Below, piece by piece: positions 6,125 through 14,563 of a stretch of 35,855 bases of DNA; within the stretch, counting starts at the first letter, position 1; each line of letters starts with the position of its first letter. This stretch comes from Bacteroidales bacterium (lineage in GTDB: Bacteria > Bacteroidota > Bacteroidia > Bacteroidales > Muribaculaceae), in the NCBI GenBank assembly GCA_030524805.1, contig JAUNFY010000023.1:1-35855 (forward strand), written 5' to 3'. The translations under genes were made by a program, and so were the position numbers. The notes under the pieces are model-generated. The model worked only from the letters and a program-made list of their open reading frames with translations. It did no database searches and had not been told where the DNA came from.

Positions 6125-7669
6125 ATGAAAAAATTCAACAACATAATAAGGATGAATCTCCGGTCGGCCTGCCTGTCGGCGGCTCTTATCGCCATGGCCT
6201 CCGCCTCCCTGCCGGCTGCGGCCGCGGGAATAGAGGGGGGCATCAAGACCTCGGCCTGCAAGGTGACGCACAGCGGCGACCAGCTGATAGTGAGCGCCGA
6301 CTTCATGCTCGACAGCCTCAGGCTCGGAGCCAACCATCAGATATACATCACCCCCGTGCTTGCCGACGACCACGGCCACAGCATCGCGCTCCCCGCAGTG
6401 CTGCTGAGCGGCCGCAACATGCACTACGCCATAGAGCGCAAGACCATCAAGGCCGAGGATGCCAACCATCCGCGCGTGGCTCAGGAAGTGCGCCGCAACA
6501 ACGGCCGGCCGCAGACTGTAGCCTACCTCGCGCAGGTGCCTTTCGAGCGCTGGATGCTCGACCGCACGGCGGAGGTGTCGTTCCCGCTCGACGAGTGCGG
6601 ATGCGGCGCCCCGCAGGGCAAAGGCCTGCTTCCCGGAATGCCGCTGGCGCTCAATCCGGCCGGCGACATGATTGTGGCATACATCACTCCGCAGGTGACC
6701 GAGCTCCCCGTGGCCATCCACGACGGCAAGGCCCGCATTCAGTTTGAGGTGGACCGCACAGAGCTGCATCCCGAACCCTACCGCTGCAAAAACGGCCAGC
6801 GCATCGACAACCGCGCCGAGCTCAAGGTGATAGGCGACTCGCTGCAGTATGCCCTTTCCGACCCCAACGTGGAGATAGCCGAACTCAACATCTGCGGCTA
6901 CGCCTCGCCCGAATCGCCCTACCTCCACAACGAGGAGCTGGCCACCGGCCGCTCGCGGGCCCTCTCGGAATACATCGCCGACCGCTACAACCTCCCCGCC
7001 GGAGTGAGCCACTACAGCTCGGTGCCGGAAAACTGGGAGGAATTCCGACAGCTCGTGGTTGAGGCTGACGACATCACCGAGCAGCAGCGCAGCGACCTGC
7101 TCGACCTTATCGACGCCCCTGCCTACGGCGCCGCCGACTACGACCGCAAGGAAAAAGCGCTGAAGACCGAACCCCGGTTTGCGCAACTTTACAAAACCAA
7201 GATACTTCCCGAATGGTTCCCGAAGCTTCGTGCCACAAAATTTGCCATCAAGACGCGTCTGAAGCCGATGAGCGATCAGAAACTCGCCGAGGTGATACTC
7301 ACCTCGCCCGAGAAGATGAGCCTCAATCAGATGTTTCGCGTGGCAAACCTCTATCCGGAGGGTAGCGACGACTTCAACCGCACCATCGGCATCGCGCTCC
7401 GATACTATGCCGACGACCCGGTGGCCAACCTCAACGCCGCTGTAGCGGCGCTCCGCGAGGCCAACGAGCCCGACGTGGAGCAGGCGCGTGAGGAACAGCT
7501 GCTTGCCGAGGCCGAGCGTTATCTCGCCAAGGCCGGCGACACCCCCGAGGCGGAAAATGCCCGCGGACTCCTCGCTGCAAAGCGGGGCGACCTCGACGCT
7601 GCCCGCAGCCACTTCATGAGCGCCGGCTCCCTCCCCGAAGCCATGCGCAACCTCCAGCTCCTCCGATAA
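6125..7669 (+). CDS. DUF3868 protein with OmpA-like domain, fimbrial locus
   Basis: A 514-residue exported protein. Signal peptide about residues 1-34 (ends SLPAAAA). Residues about 40-180 match the DUF3868 region (beta-rich, with DSLRLGANHQIYITPVL and SGRNMHYAIERK). Around residues 230-300 there is an OmpA-like segment: ELNICGYASPES followed by NEELATGRSRALSEYI, the NxxLSxxRAxxVxxYL peptidoglycan-binding signature. The C-terminal 90 residues are Ala/Glu-rich helices resembling a TPR (NARGLLAAKRGDLDAARSHF). In Bacteroidales the DUF3575-DUF3868 pair precedes Mfa1/Mfa2 genes, and a role in tethering the fimbrial base to cell wall and outer membrane is plausible but inferred. High GC throughout, in contrast with the next gene. 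Followed by an unusually long 347-bp gap. Confidence 0.85.
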   Translation: MKKFNNIIRMNLRSACLSAALIAMASASLPAAAAGIEGGIKTSACKVTHSGDQLIVSADFMLDSLRLGANHQIYITPVLADDHGHSIALPAVLLSGRNMHYAIERKTIKAEDANHPRVAQEVRRNNGRPQTVAYLAQVPFERWMLDRTAEVSFPLDECGCGAPQGKGLLPGMPLALNPAGDMIVAYITPQVTELPVAIHDGKARIQFEVDRTELHPEPYRCKNGQRIDNRAELKVIGDSLQYALSDPNVEIAELNICGYASPESPYLHNEELATGRSRALSEYIADRYNLPAGVSHYSSVPENWEEFRQLVVEADDITEQQRSDLLDLIDAPAYGAADYDRKEKALKTEPRFAQLYKTKILPEWFPKLRATKFAIKTRLKPMSDQKLAEVILTSPEKMSLNQMFRVANLYPEGSDDFNRTIGIALRYYADDPVANLNAAVAALREANEPDVEQAREEQLLAEAERYLAKAGDTPEAENARGLLAAKRGDLDAARSHFMSAGSLPEAMRNLQLLR

Positions 7670-7752
7670 GTCGCAGGCGGAAGCCGCAACTTATCCACCC
7701 TCAGCAACCTCTTTGCGGGGTCTTCCCGACCCGGCAAACGATTTAAAAAGAA

Positions 7753-7768
7753 ATAAAACTCAACTAAT
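7753..7768 (+). repeat. Direct repeat, left copy, in major fimbrillin leader
   Basis: ATAAAACTCAACTAAT, identical over 16 bp to the copy at 7989-8004 just before the Mfa1-type gene. The two copies bracket a 220-bp segment. Confidence 0.8.
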
Positions 7769-7782
7769 CGATTCAGATGGAC

Positions 7783-7810
7783 GATTGTCGGGCCCCGGAG
7801 CCCGACAATC
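7783..7810 (+). other. Stable hairpin in the major fimbrillin leader
   Basis: GATTGTCGGGC (7783-7793), loop CCCGGA, GCCCGACAATC (7800-7810): a perfect 11-bp stem, with weaker pairing extending outward (CAG near 7775 to CTG near 7818). It has no T-run, so it is more likely an mRNA-processing, stability or attenuation element than a classical terminator. Confidence 0.65.
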
Positions 7811-7889
7811 TCACCTGAAGTTTCGAAGCCAAGACTGAAAGCATATTTGTCCCCGAAGCCGTTAAAGCTCCTATAAGCCCCTGAAGAAT

Positions 7890-7942
7890 CTGTAGACTCT
7901 GTTGATCCTGTAGACCTTAAAGACTCGCAAGACATTAAAGAC
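7890..7942 (+). repeat. Degenerate short repeats in fimbrillin leader
   Basis: Low-complexity DNA with CTGTAGAC twice (7890-7897, 7908-7915) and TTAAAGAC twice (7917-7924, 7935-7942). The 10-mer CCTTAAAGAC at 7915-7924 recurs at 14432-14441 before the giant gene. The whole 7670-8016 gap holds the direct repeats, the hairpin and these repeats; I see no gene or clear promoter in it. Confidence 0.5.
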
Positions 7943-7988
7943 CAAAAGGACCCGTAAGCCGCCAACCACCTGGCAACCTCTGATATCT

Positions 7989-8004
7989 ATAAAACTCAAC
8001 TAAT
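7989..8004 (+). repeat. Direct repeat, right copy, in major fimbrillin leader
   Basis: Second exact copy of ATAAAACTCAACTAAT, ending 12 nt before the ATG at 8017. If the 220 bp between the copies were lost by recombination, one copy would remain directly ahead of the gene. Confidence 0.8.
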
Positions 8005-8016
8005 ATTAATCAAACA

Positions 8017-9885
8017 ATGAAAACGTTTTCTAAATTTCTGACGTTTGGAGCGATGGCAGCCCTGATGTCGGCATGCTCCAACGACAACGTCCCCGACGCA
8101 CCCGGAGCCCAGAATCCTACAACCGACGGCGGTTATCTCGCAGTCAACATCCAGTTACCAATCGAGCCTTCTACCCGAGCCGCCAACGATGTTTTCGATG
8201 ATGGCAAGGAATACGAGTATGCTGTAAACAACGCGGCTCTCGTATTGTTTCAAGGAGATTCCGAGGCTGAAGCATCATTCGTAGGAGCCTACGTCCTTGT
8301 AAAGGATGCGAAGGATGAAGATAGTGATAAGAATGACAATATCACTGTCTCTCATCAAATGGTTGCTAAAATCAGCAACTCAATCACTGGCAATGGTAGC
8401 CTATACGCATTAGCGTTGGTGAACTATAATAATGATATCGCAACAATCGGAACTGATGGTACTCTGACAATAGGTGGCTCAGCGTTTACTGGTACTTTCA
8501 AGGATCTTCTTTGGAAAACGAGCAGTGACTCATTCTACTCAGCGACAACCACATCAAACTTTTTCATGACAAATGCTCCGTTGTGTACGGCTATTGGTGG
8601 TCCCGAAGCTACTTCTGCCGAAAATCTCAAATATGAAAATGTGTTCACTCTTGCTCCTTTCGAAAAAGACAAGATTAAGCCAACCAGAAATGAGGCAATA
8701 GATGAACCCGCTGCCAACATATATGTAGAACGTGCGGTTGCAAAAGTCACAATGAATTGGAGTCTTCTTGAAGGTAAAGAAAAATTTGAACTTGATGAAC
8801 GTGATGGCGTGACAGCTGAACTCGTTGGGTGGACTGTCAACAATACAGAATCATCATCGTATATCGTGCGCAACTTAGGCTTGGTCGCAGGCTCTACTGA
8901 AAATGCATTGGATAATGATTATCTTGCTTATACAAGTTCCAAACTTAAAGACACCAATTATCGCTTTGTAGGTCATTCAAAGATGGGTTCCACTGCAACC
9001 CTGCATCCTAATAAAAAGGATAATCTGTATCGTACTTATTGGTGTGTAGACCCCCATTATTCTACAGCATTGGCTCAGTCTGCTGAAGTAAATACCATCC
9101 CGGCTTCCGATTGGGTTGGTGTTGACCAGGCATTTTATCCGCATGAGAACACATTCAGTGTTGCTAATCAGAACTTCAAGAACACAACGCGTGCGCTTCT
9201 CAAGGTAAAGATCAATGTAGATGGTGCAGGAACCAATGGCACATTCTACATGATGAATGATAAAATATATGCCAATATGGAAAAGATCGAGTCTTTTGCA
9301 TTGGAAGATATTACAACGAATCCGGGTCTTCTTCTTGCCATTGAAAAAGCCTTGAAAGCAGAAAGTGAGACTTCCAATTCTTGGGAATATAAAAAAGGAG
9401 ACTTCGAACTCAAGTATACCACAGAAAATGGTAAGAAGACACTTACGGATGTGAAATTTGCCGGTCAGTTATCTGGAAAGAACATTGAATTCGATTTCAG
9501 TGACATTATAGATAACATCAATTACGCTTACGAAATTTTAGAATACACCGGAGGTATCTGCTACTATGACCTGAAGATCATGCACTTCGCAAGCAATAGC
9601 CCGGATGCTGACCTCGCTCCCTGGACTGCATCTGAAACAGAAAGTGAGACTACTACTGAGGCTGCCTATGAAAACAATAGCGCTGATTATCTCGGCCGTT
9701 ACGGTATGGTCCGCAACAACTGGTATGACATCAACGTGACCGGTGTTGCTGATATCGGTTCTCCCGTAGTGCCTGACGCCTTTGTCGAGACTTCCGACGA
9801 CAACAATGAAGTGGAACGCTACATTGCTTTCAGGATACATATCCTTTCTTGGGCTAAGCGTACAAACGATTACGTCCTGAAGTAA
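8017..9885 (+). CDS. Mfa1-family major fimbrial subunit (lipoprotein precursor)
   Basis: A 622-residue precursor. The signal MKTFSKFLTFGAMAALMSAC gives a lipidated Cys20; a mature N-terminus may follow Arg54 in PSTRAANDVF, where P. gingivalis Mfa1/FimA are cut by an Arg-specific protease before polymerising by donor-strand exchange. The N-terminal domain (YLAVNIQLP ... NNAALVLFQG ... VGAYVLVKD) and the C-terminal strands (YGMVRNNWYDINVTGVADIGSP, YIAFRIHILSWAKRTNDYVLK) are typical of Mfa1-type fimbrillins; the final strand would be the exchanged one. It follows a 347-bp structured leader and precedes the Mfa2-type gene. The interior (about 8200-9700) is much more AT-rich than the ends and the neighbouring genes, consistent with diversifying exchange of the exposed part. 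Somewhat longer than P. gingivalis Mfa1 (about 560 aa). Confidence 0.88.
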   Translation: MKTFSKFLTFGAMAALMSACSNDNVPDAPGAQNPTTDGGYLAVNIQLPIEPSTRAANDVFDDGKEYEYAVNNAALVLFQGDSEAEASFVGAYVLVKDAKDEDSDKNDNITVSHQMVAKISNSITGNGSLYALALVNYNNDIATIGTDGTLTIGGSAFTGTFKDLLWKTSSDSFYSATTTSNFFMTNAPLCTAIGGPEATSAENLKYENVFTLAPFEKDKIKPTRNEAIDEPAANIYVERAVAKVTMNWSLLEGKEKFELDERDGVTAELVGWTVNNTESSSYIVRNLGLVAGSTENALDNDYLAYTSSKLKDTNYRFVGHSKMGSTATLHPNKKDNLYRTYWCVDPHYSTALAQSAEVNTIPASDWVGVDQAFYPHENTFSVANQNFKNTTRALLKVKINVDGAGTNGTFYMMNDKIYANMEKIESFALEDITTNPGLLLAIEKALKAESETSNSWEYKKGDFELKYTTENGKKTLTDVKFAGQLSGKNIEFDFSDIIDNINYAYEILEYTGGICYYDLKIMHFASNSPDADLAPWTASETESETTTEAAYENNSADYLGRYGMVRNNWYDINVTGVADIGSPVVPDAFVETSDDNNEVERYIAFRIHILSWAKRTNDYVLK

Positions 9886-9935
9886 GAATAATTGCAAGGG
9901 CCTTTGGGCCTACCCCCTTTAGCGGCTTTCCGAAT

Positions 9936-9956
9936 CCCCCGCCTGCGCGGCGGGGG
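9936..9956 (+). other. GC-rich hairpin between major subunit and anchor genes
   Basis: CCCCCGCC (9936-9943), loop TGCGC, GGCGGGGG (9949-9956): an 8-bp all-GC stem with no T-run after it. In this position it could block 3' exonucleases and favour major-subunit mRNA over the downstream anchor, or act as a partial terminator. Confidence 0.65.
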
Positions 9957-9983
9957 AGCGGGATGCCATAAAATCACTGCAAA

Positions 9984-11189
9984 ATGCAAAAACCAATCAA
10001 ACTGCTGACTGCGCTGGCTATGCCGGCAATCCTCATGGCTTCGGCTTGCTCCGACATGCACGACGACCTCCCGGACTGCCCCTACGGCCTCTACGTCAGA
10101 TTCGCCTACGACTACAACACACACCGCGCAAACCTCATGCACGACCATGTGGGGCATCTGCGCCTGTATGTCTACGACGAATCGGGCAAGATGGTGGCGC
10201 AGCGACTTGTCAGCAATTCCTCCTCGCAATCTCCTCTCGCCGACCACGGCTTCCAGATATATTTCCCGAACGACGAACTCCCCGCAGGCCACAGCTACCG
10301 CCTGCAGGCAGTGGCGCTGCAACGCCACTGGGACGACGCCATCGCCGACAAGGGCGCCAAATACCGACTCTCGGAAATCTCCGACCCACAGTCGCTGATG
10401 GTGGCGCTCGACCATCAGGCCGCCAACGAACCGCTTGCATGCGGCCACCACATAGTAGACTATTCACAACCGCTCGACACTCTCTGGCACACCATGAAAG
10501 TGACGGCGACCGAGCCCCTCGCAGAGCGCTCCGACCCCGGACTGCACCCGACGAAGGCTCCCTACAGCATATATCCCATTGACGCGCAGATGGTGAAAGT
10601 GGAGAAAGACCGCTACACCTACGCCACCGTATCGCTGATGCGCGACACCAAGCATCTCGACATAACCCTGCGCCAGCTCAACGACCCGGCCGCCATTCAG
10701 GCCGACGACTACACGGTGGAGATAATAGACGACAACACGCTGCTCGACGGGCACAACGAGATCGTGGCCGACGGCACGGTCCACTACCGCCCCTACGCCG
10801 CGTGGACCTCGCGCTTCAACCAAGACGGCACGGTGAGCGTGGAGTCGGGCCTCACAACCCGCAGCGACGACGAGCCCCTGCAGCGCACGGCGCACTACAA
10901 CGTGATGTTCAACCGCACCATGATGCCCGCGGAGGCCGGCAACGGTGCGAAACTGCAGATTACGGAGAAAGCCACCGGACGCCCCGTGGCCGACATCTCG
11001 CTGCCCCACATCCTCTCGGAGGGAAGAAAGGCCTACGATATCTACCGCTACGGCGAGCAGGAATATCTCGACCGCGAATACGACTATCATCTCGACTTCA
11101 TTCTCCAGAACGGCGAGTGGAAATCGGTGTATATCAACGTACTTTCATGGTCGCACCGCATCGACAACGTAGTGCTCGGAGGTAAATAA
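9984..11189 (+). CDS. FimB/Mfa2-family fimbrial anchor lipoprotein
   Basis: A 401-residue lipoprotein with signal MQKPIKLLTALAMPAILMASAC (Cys22). Right after it comes the family mark DLPDCPYGLYVRFAYDYN, then HVGHLRLYVYDESGKMV and YRLQAVALQ, as in FimB/Mfa2 proteins, which stay lipid-anchored and fix the growing fimbria to the outer membrane and limit its length. The C-terminal half has a second beta domain (LDITLRQLND, YNVMFNRTMMP, ISLPHIL) and ends YINVLSWSHRIDNVVLGGK, similar to the end of the major subunit. No Arg cleavage site of the fimbrillin type stands in the usual position, in keeping with an uncleaved anchor. Same operon direction, 98 bp after the major subunit across a GC hairpin. 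GC-rich throughout. Confidence 0.88.
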   Translation: MQKPIKLLTALAMPAILMASACSDMHDDLPDCPYGLYVRFAYDYNTHRANLMHDHVGHLRLYVYDESGKMVAQRLVSNSSSQSPLADHGFQIYFPNDELPAGHSYRLQAVALQRHWDDAIADKGAKYRLSEISDPQSLMVALDHQAANEPLACGHHIVDYSQPLDTLWHTMKVTATEPLAERSDPGLHPTKAPYSIYPIDAQMVKVEKDRYTYATVSLMRDTKHLDITLRQLNDPAAIQADDYTVEIIDDNTLLDGHNEIVADGTVHYRPYAAWTSRFNQDGTVSVESGLTTRSDDEPLQRTAHYNVMFNRTMMPAEAGNGAKLQITEKATGRPVADISLPHILSEGRKAYDIYRYGEQEYLDREYDYHLDFILQNGEWKSVYINVLSWSHRIDNVVLGGK

Positions 11190-11229
11190 GACTGATAAAA
11201 CGAATAAGAGTGATAAGCACAACAAGAAT

Positions 11230-12966
11230 ATGAGCCGGTCAGCTTCACATATCATCCATTCGCTCGCAGCAGCCATTGCCGCGCTGCTGTTGGCGGCGTG
11301 CGCTGCCGACCGGTGCGACTGGGTCGACGCCGACAGCGATGAAGGTGCCACCTACCTCAGCCTGCGCGTCTTCGTCAGTGGCGACGGCGACGCTGCCGCC
11401 ACCCGTGCCGACGGGGCTCCAGAAGGACGGCTCCCCGGAAATGCTTACGAGAACGCCATCGACAATATCACTATTTTCTTTGCTGAATACAACGGCGAGG
11501 CAATTCCGGCAAATGGAACCGAGATTCAATTTGAAGACGACAACAAACTGTATATTGATTTCAAAAGCCCGAAATATAGAGTCTACTACAACGAAGACGG
11601 CAGCCGAACGGTGCTTATCCGTTTAGAAAATACGACAACTTTCGATAGTGGTGAATATTCGATGGTGGTTGTAGCCAATCTTGGCGATCTGCGAAAGGAT
11701 ATCAGCAATATTGACGACTTGCGGAAGAAATCGGCGGATTATGCCTGGATCAGCGATATCGACGGCATTCAGAAAACCGGCTTTGTGATGTCTTCGTTTG
11801 ATGACGCTAAAGGTGGCGTGATGTCAAAAGTAATTGGCTTCCCCGACCGCGACGGTTCCAAAGACAATCCCTATTACGGCGAATGCACCTTGATGCGCCT
11901 CGCAAGCCGCATCGACCTTTGCTGCTCTCAATCGACCGGAGACTATGGTAAATACACTCCGGCTGCCGATGGTAAAGACAACAGCGTGGTCTATGAAGTT
12001 GTAAACGAATCGGACGTAGAGCCTTCCGGAACTGTCTATCTTCTTGCTGCCGAGATGGTAAACTCACTCTCCAAGCCATCCTACATACTTCGGCACACCT
12101 ACCTGAGCAGCGACATAGATAAACTGACCGACGAGCAGATGCCTCTCGGCCTTACCTGCGGCGGCCTGATGGAGGTGGCCAATAAGGAGGAATTGAATTA
12201 TGTGATTGACCCTAACTTTTTGGAAAAGAACCAGACAACCACCGAAGCTACACTTAATGATTTCTTCGGAAGCACACGTCCCGAAGCCATCAAGAACGAT
12301 GTCCAGACCGATGATGTAAACCGTTTTAAGGGCAATTCGCTGATAGATAAATTTATAAAGGGTGACCTTAGCGGCGAATCATACGATGGGAAAACCTTCG
12401 ACCGCTCGCTCACCATCGGTTATGTCAACGAAAACCTTTTCAAGGCCGGGCTGAGCGCTGATAAGTTCGCTACCGGGCTATGTTTCAAGGCGGTGTTTGT
12501 GCCTTCTGTTGTGTATAAGGAGGTGCCGGGGAATGACGAAACTGACGAGGCATCGCTTGCCGAGAAAAAGGATACGGATTATGCCTACGGCGATGATTTC
12601 TGGCATGTGCATGTAGACACGGATAATGGGGAAGACGACGTTTATTTCTCCAATGAGACGGCGGCTCGTGAATATATGGGTGCGCATTCGGGAACACAGG
12701 TAACGATGACGCATCACCCCGGGGGCGTGAGCTACTATCACATCTGGATACGACATTCAAAAGTCGATGCCGAAGACGAAAGGCATGCGATGTATTATGG
12801 CATTGTCCGCAACAATATCTACCGCGTGCTGCTCACGTTCAAAGGACCCGGTTTTAACCAGCCCTTCGAGTCGGAGATACCCAAAGACGTGGTGTGGAAG
12901 ATCTACACCCGCGGATGGAACCTGCGCGAATGGAACATGGTGGAAGTGCCCGATGTGCAATTATAA
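11230..12966 (+). CDS. Fimbrillin-like lipoprotein, probable accessory or tip subunit 1
   Basis: A 578-residue lipoprotein (signal ends ALLLAAC, Cys24). The start of the mature part (ATYLSLRVFVSGDGDAAATRADG) resembles fimbrillin N-domains, with a possible Arg cleavage site in AATRADGAPEG near residue 60. NAIDNITIFFAEYNG and YSMVVVANLGDL match the first beta domain of Mfa-like proteins. The C-terminus (MYYGIVRNNIYRVLLTFKGPG ... DVVWKIYTRGWNLREWNMVEVPDVQL) is the fimbrillin pattern RNN.Y...V. It follows the anchor gene by 40 nt and is itself followed 38 nt later by another fimbrillin-like gene, the positions of mfa3 and mfa4 in P. gingivalis. An accessory/tip role is inferred from that order. 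The middle is less GC-rich than the ends. Confidence 0.78.
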   Translation: MSRSASHIIHSLAAAIAALLLAACAADRCDWVDADSDEGATYLSLRVFVSGDGDAAATRADGAPEGRLPGNAYENAIDNITIFFAEYNGEAIPANGTEIQFEDDNKLYIDFKSPKYRVYYNEDGSRTVLIRLENTTTFDSGEYSMVVVANLGDLRKDISNIDDLRKKSADYAWISDIDGIQKTGFVMSSFDDAKGGVMSKVIGFPDRDGSKDNPYYGECTLMRLASRIDLCCSQSTGDYGKYTPAADGKDNSVVYEVVNESDVEPSGTVYLLAAEMVNSLSKPSYILRHTYLSSDIDKLTDEQMPLGLTCGGLMEVANKEELNYVIDPNFLEKNQTTTEATLNDFFGSTRPEAIKNDVQTDDVNRFKGNSLIDKFIKGDLSGESYDGKTFDRSLTIGYVNENLFKAGLSADKFATGLCFKAVFVPSVVYKEVPGNDETDEASLAEKKDTDYAYGDDFWHVHVDTDNGEDDVYFSNETAAREYMGAHSGTQVTMTHHPGGVSYYHIWIRHSKVDAEDERHAMYYGIVRNNIYRVLLTFKGPGFNQPFESEIPKDVVWKIYTRGWNLREWNMVEVPDVQL

Positions 12967-13004
12967 GAGCCGGAGAAGCCATGCTTAGTGAAACAGACTA
13001 AATT

Positions 13005-14408
13005 ATGAAGAAGATGAGATTCAAGATATTCAAATATGTTTTTTCGCTGGCGTTTTCGCTGCTGATGCTCGCTGCCGCGGGTTGCACGTCGGCCGATGAC
13101 CCGACGCTGCCCGACGCCGCCCCCGGCACATTCCGAATCCGCAGCCGCGCCACAGCGCAAAGCCTCGGCACCCGCGCCATCCTCGATCCCGACCCGCTCC
13201 ATGACTCGGAAAACATCAACTCCTGGATAGTGGTTTTCTACAAGCATAGCGACTCTAATCCGGATGTCGGCGTAATTGAGGCGATTTGCCGAAGCGAAGC
13301 CGGGGCTACGGCGGGCACGGAATTCAGTTTCACTCCCGAAATTACGGACGGTACCTACGACATCGCCGCTTTCGCAAATATAAAGGAACAAGACTTGATA
13401 GATGCCGGCATATTGACAGAGAATCCCGTGAATCTTGAAGCTATAAGAGATAAGGAGCTGAATCTCACAAATTGTCCGGGCGAACCGGGTATATACGAAG
13501 TGCCGATGTCGGGCTATCGCGAGGATGTGAAGATTGTGAACAAGGCCGAGAGTGGCACGAAATACAACGGCAAGACTGAAGTGATCGAAGTAATCCGCCT
13601 CTACGCCAAAGTGGAGATACAACTGCAGAATAATTCTGAAGAATCTCTCACCATCGACAATGTAGACTTCGGATATGTCAACGTGGGCAATGTGCCTCTC
13701 TTTCCTGATTACAATAATCTTGGCAAAGATGGTGCGGCTTCGGAAAAAGCTCCCGACATATTGCAGGGCCATCCCGGCGGCATGGTGGCGGACGGCGATA
13801 AACAGAATATTGACGGATTGTTTAAAAGCGTTACCCTCGCTGAGGATAAAGCGGAAAAGGCTGTCTTTTACGTGCGCGAATCCGTTGCCTCAACGTTGAC
13901 TGCCAACGGTCGCTTCTACGTTAAGCTGACATTCACCCGCGATGGCAAGGAGCCGGAACACCACTACGCCGACCTTGCCGACGGGTTAGGATGGATCACG
14001 CGCAACGACCATGTGATTATCAGTGTTCCCATCAGCGACATCACCATCGACTGGGAAGTGATAGCTTATCCTCCCATCGGCGGATACCCCGCAGTGATTG
14101 ATGATGACAACACCCTCACCTACACCTTCAACACTCCCGGCAAATTCGCCATCCGCCCGATAGTGAAATATCAGGGGCAGGTGTTGACCTCCGAAAATAT
14201 GAATATGACAGCGACTCCCGACGGTGACGATATTTTCAAAGACGGCCCTGACTTCAAATATGGCGAGTTAGTGGGCGAGATAGGCTCCACCATAGGGAAG
14301 GCCACCCTGAATTGCACCCTGAAAGTGAAAACCGATAGGGGCGAGGAAGAGAGAACGCAGCAGCTCACCCTCATCCGCGCCCAAAAGGAATCCGATACTA
14401 CACCATAA
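13005..14408 (+). CDS. Fimbrillin-like lipoprotein, probable accessory or tip subunit 2
   Basis: A 467-residue lipoprotein. Signal MKKMRFKIFKYVFSLAFSLL ... AAAGC, Cys27. The mature N-terminus (GTFRIRSRATAQSLGTRAILDPDPLHDSENINSWIVVFYKHS) carries a possible Arg site (LGTR-AILD) like that of fimbrillins. YDIAAFANIKEQDL and EVIRLYAKVEIQLQNNSEESLTIDNVDFGYVNVGNVPLFPDYN are typical of Mfa-like proteins. FYVKLTFTRDGK ... LGWITRNDHVIISVPISDITIDWEV closes the second fimbrillin-type domain, and an extra C-terminal Ig-like beta domain of about 110 residues follows (PPIGGYPAVIDDDNTLTYTFNTPGKF onward). That extra domain is unusual for a polymerising subunit and suits a terminal or adaptor subunit that contacts the giant protein encoded next; this is inference. 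Confidence 0.75.
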   Translation: MKKMRFKIFKYVFSLAFSLLMLAAAGCTSADDPTLPDAAPGTFRIRSRATAQSLGTRAILDPDPLHDSENINSWIVVFYKHSDSNPDVGVIEAICRSEAGATAGTEFSFTPEITDGTYDIAAFANIKEQDLIDAGILTENPVNLEAIRDKELNLTNCPGEPGIYEVPMSGYREDVKIVNKAESGTKYNGKTEVIEVIRLYAKVEIQLQNNSEESLTIDNVDFGYVNVGNVPLFPDYNNLGKDGAASEKAPDILQGHPGGMVADGDKQNIDGLFKSVTLAEDKAEKAVFYVRESVASTLTANGRFYVKLTFTRDGKEPEHHYADLADGLGWITRNDHVIISVPISDITIDWEVIAYPPIGGYPAVIDDDNTLTYTFNTPGKFAIRPIVKYQGQVLTSENMNMTATPDGDDIFKDGPDFKYGELVGEIGSTIGKATLNCTLKVKTDRGEEERTQQLTLIRAQKESDTTP

Positions 14409-14420
14409 CCCCGTCATGGA

Positions 14421-14515
14421 GACCTTAAAGGCCTTAAAGACGTAGTCCGAAGCAACCTCGGTACTCCGAAGCAATGCCGGTATCTCGACGGCTTCCCAGC
14501 CGTCGTCCGAAGCAA
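14421..14515 (+). repeat. Structured repeat leader before the giant gene
   Basis: TCCGAAGCAA occurs at 14446-14455, 14465-14474 and 14506-14515, followed by decayed AGCAA units up to the start codon. CCTTAAAGAC at 14432-14441 is shared with the leader at 7915-7924. Between the second and third copies lies a hairpin, CGACGGCT (14486-14493), loop TCCC, AGCCGTCG (14498-14505), with no T-run. The gap is 155 bp and contains no gene. Confidence 0.6.
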
Positions 14516-14563
14516 AACAAAAGCAACCAGAAGCAACCCGACCAATAGCAACAACGAAGCATT

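Noticed and set aside
6035-7612. 525-residue open frame on the minus strand opposite the DUF3868 gene
   Set aside because: Antisense shadow of a high-GC gene with signal peptide and OmpA-like motif; no signal, motif or promoter of its own.
7753-8004. Invertible promoter of the Bacteroides type upstream of the fimbrillin
   Set aside because: The 16-bp repeats are direct, not inverted, and no recombinase gene lies in the window.
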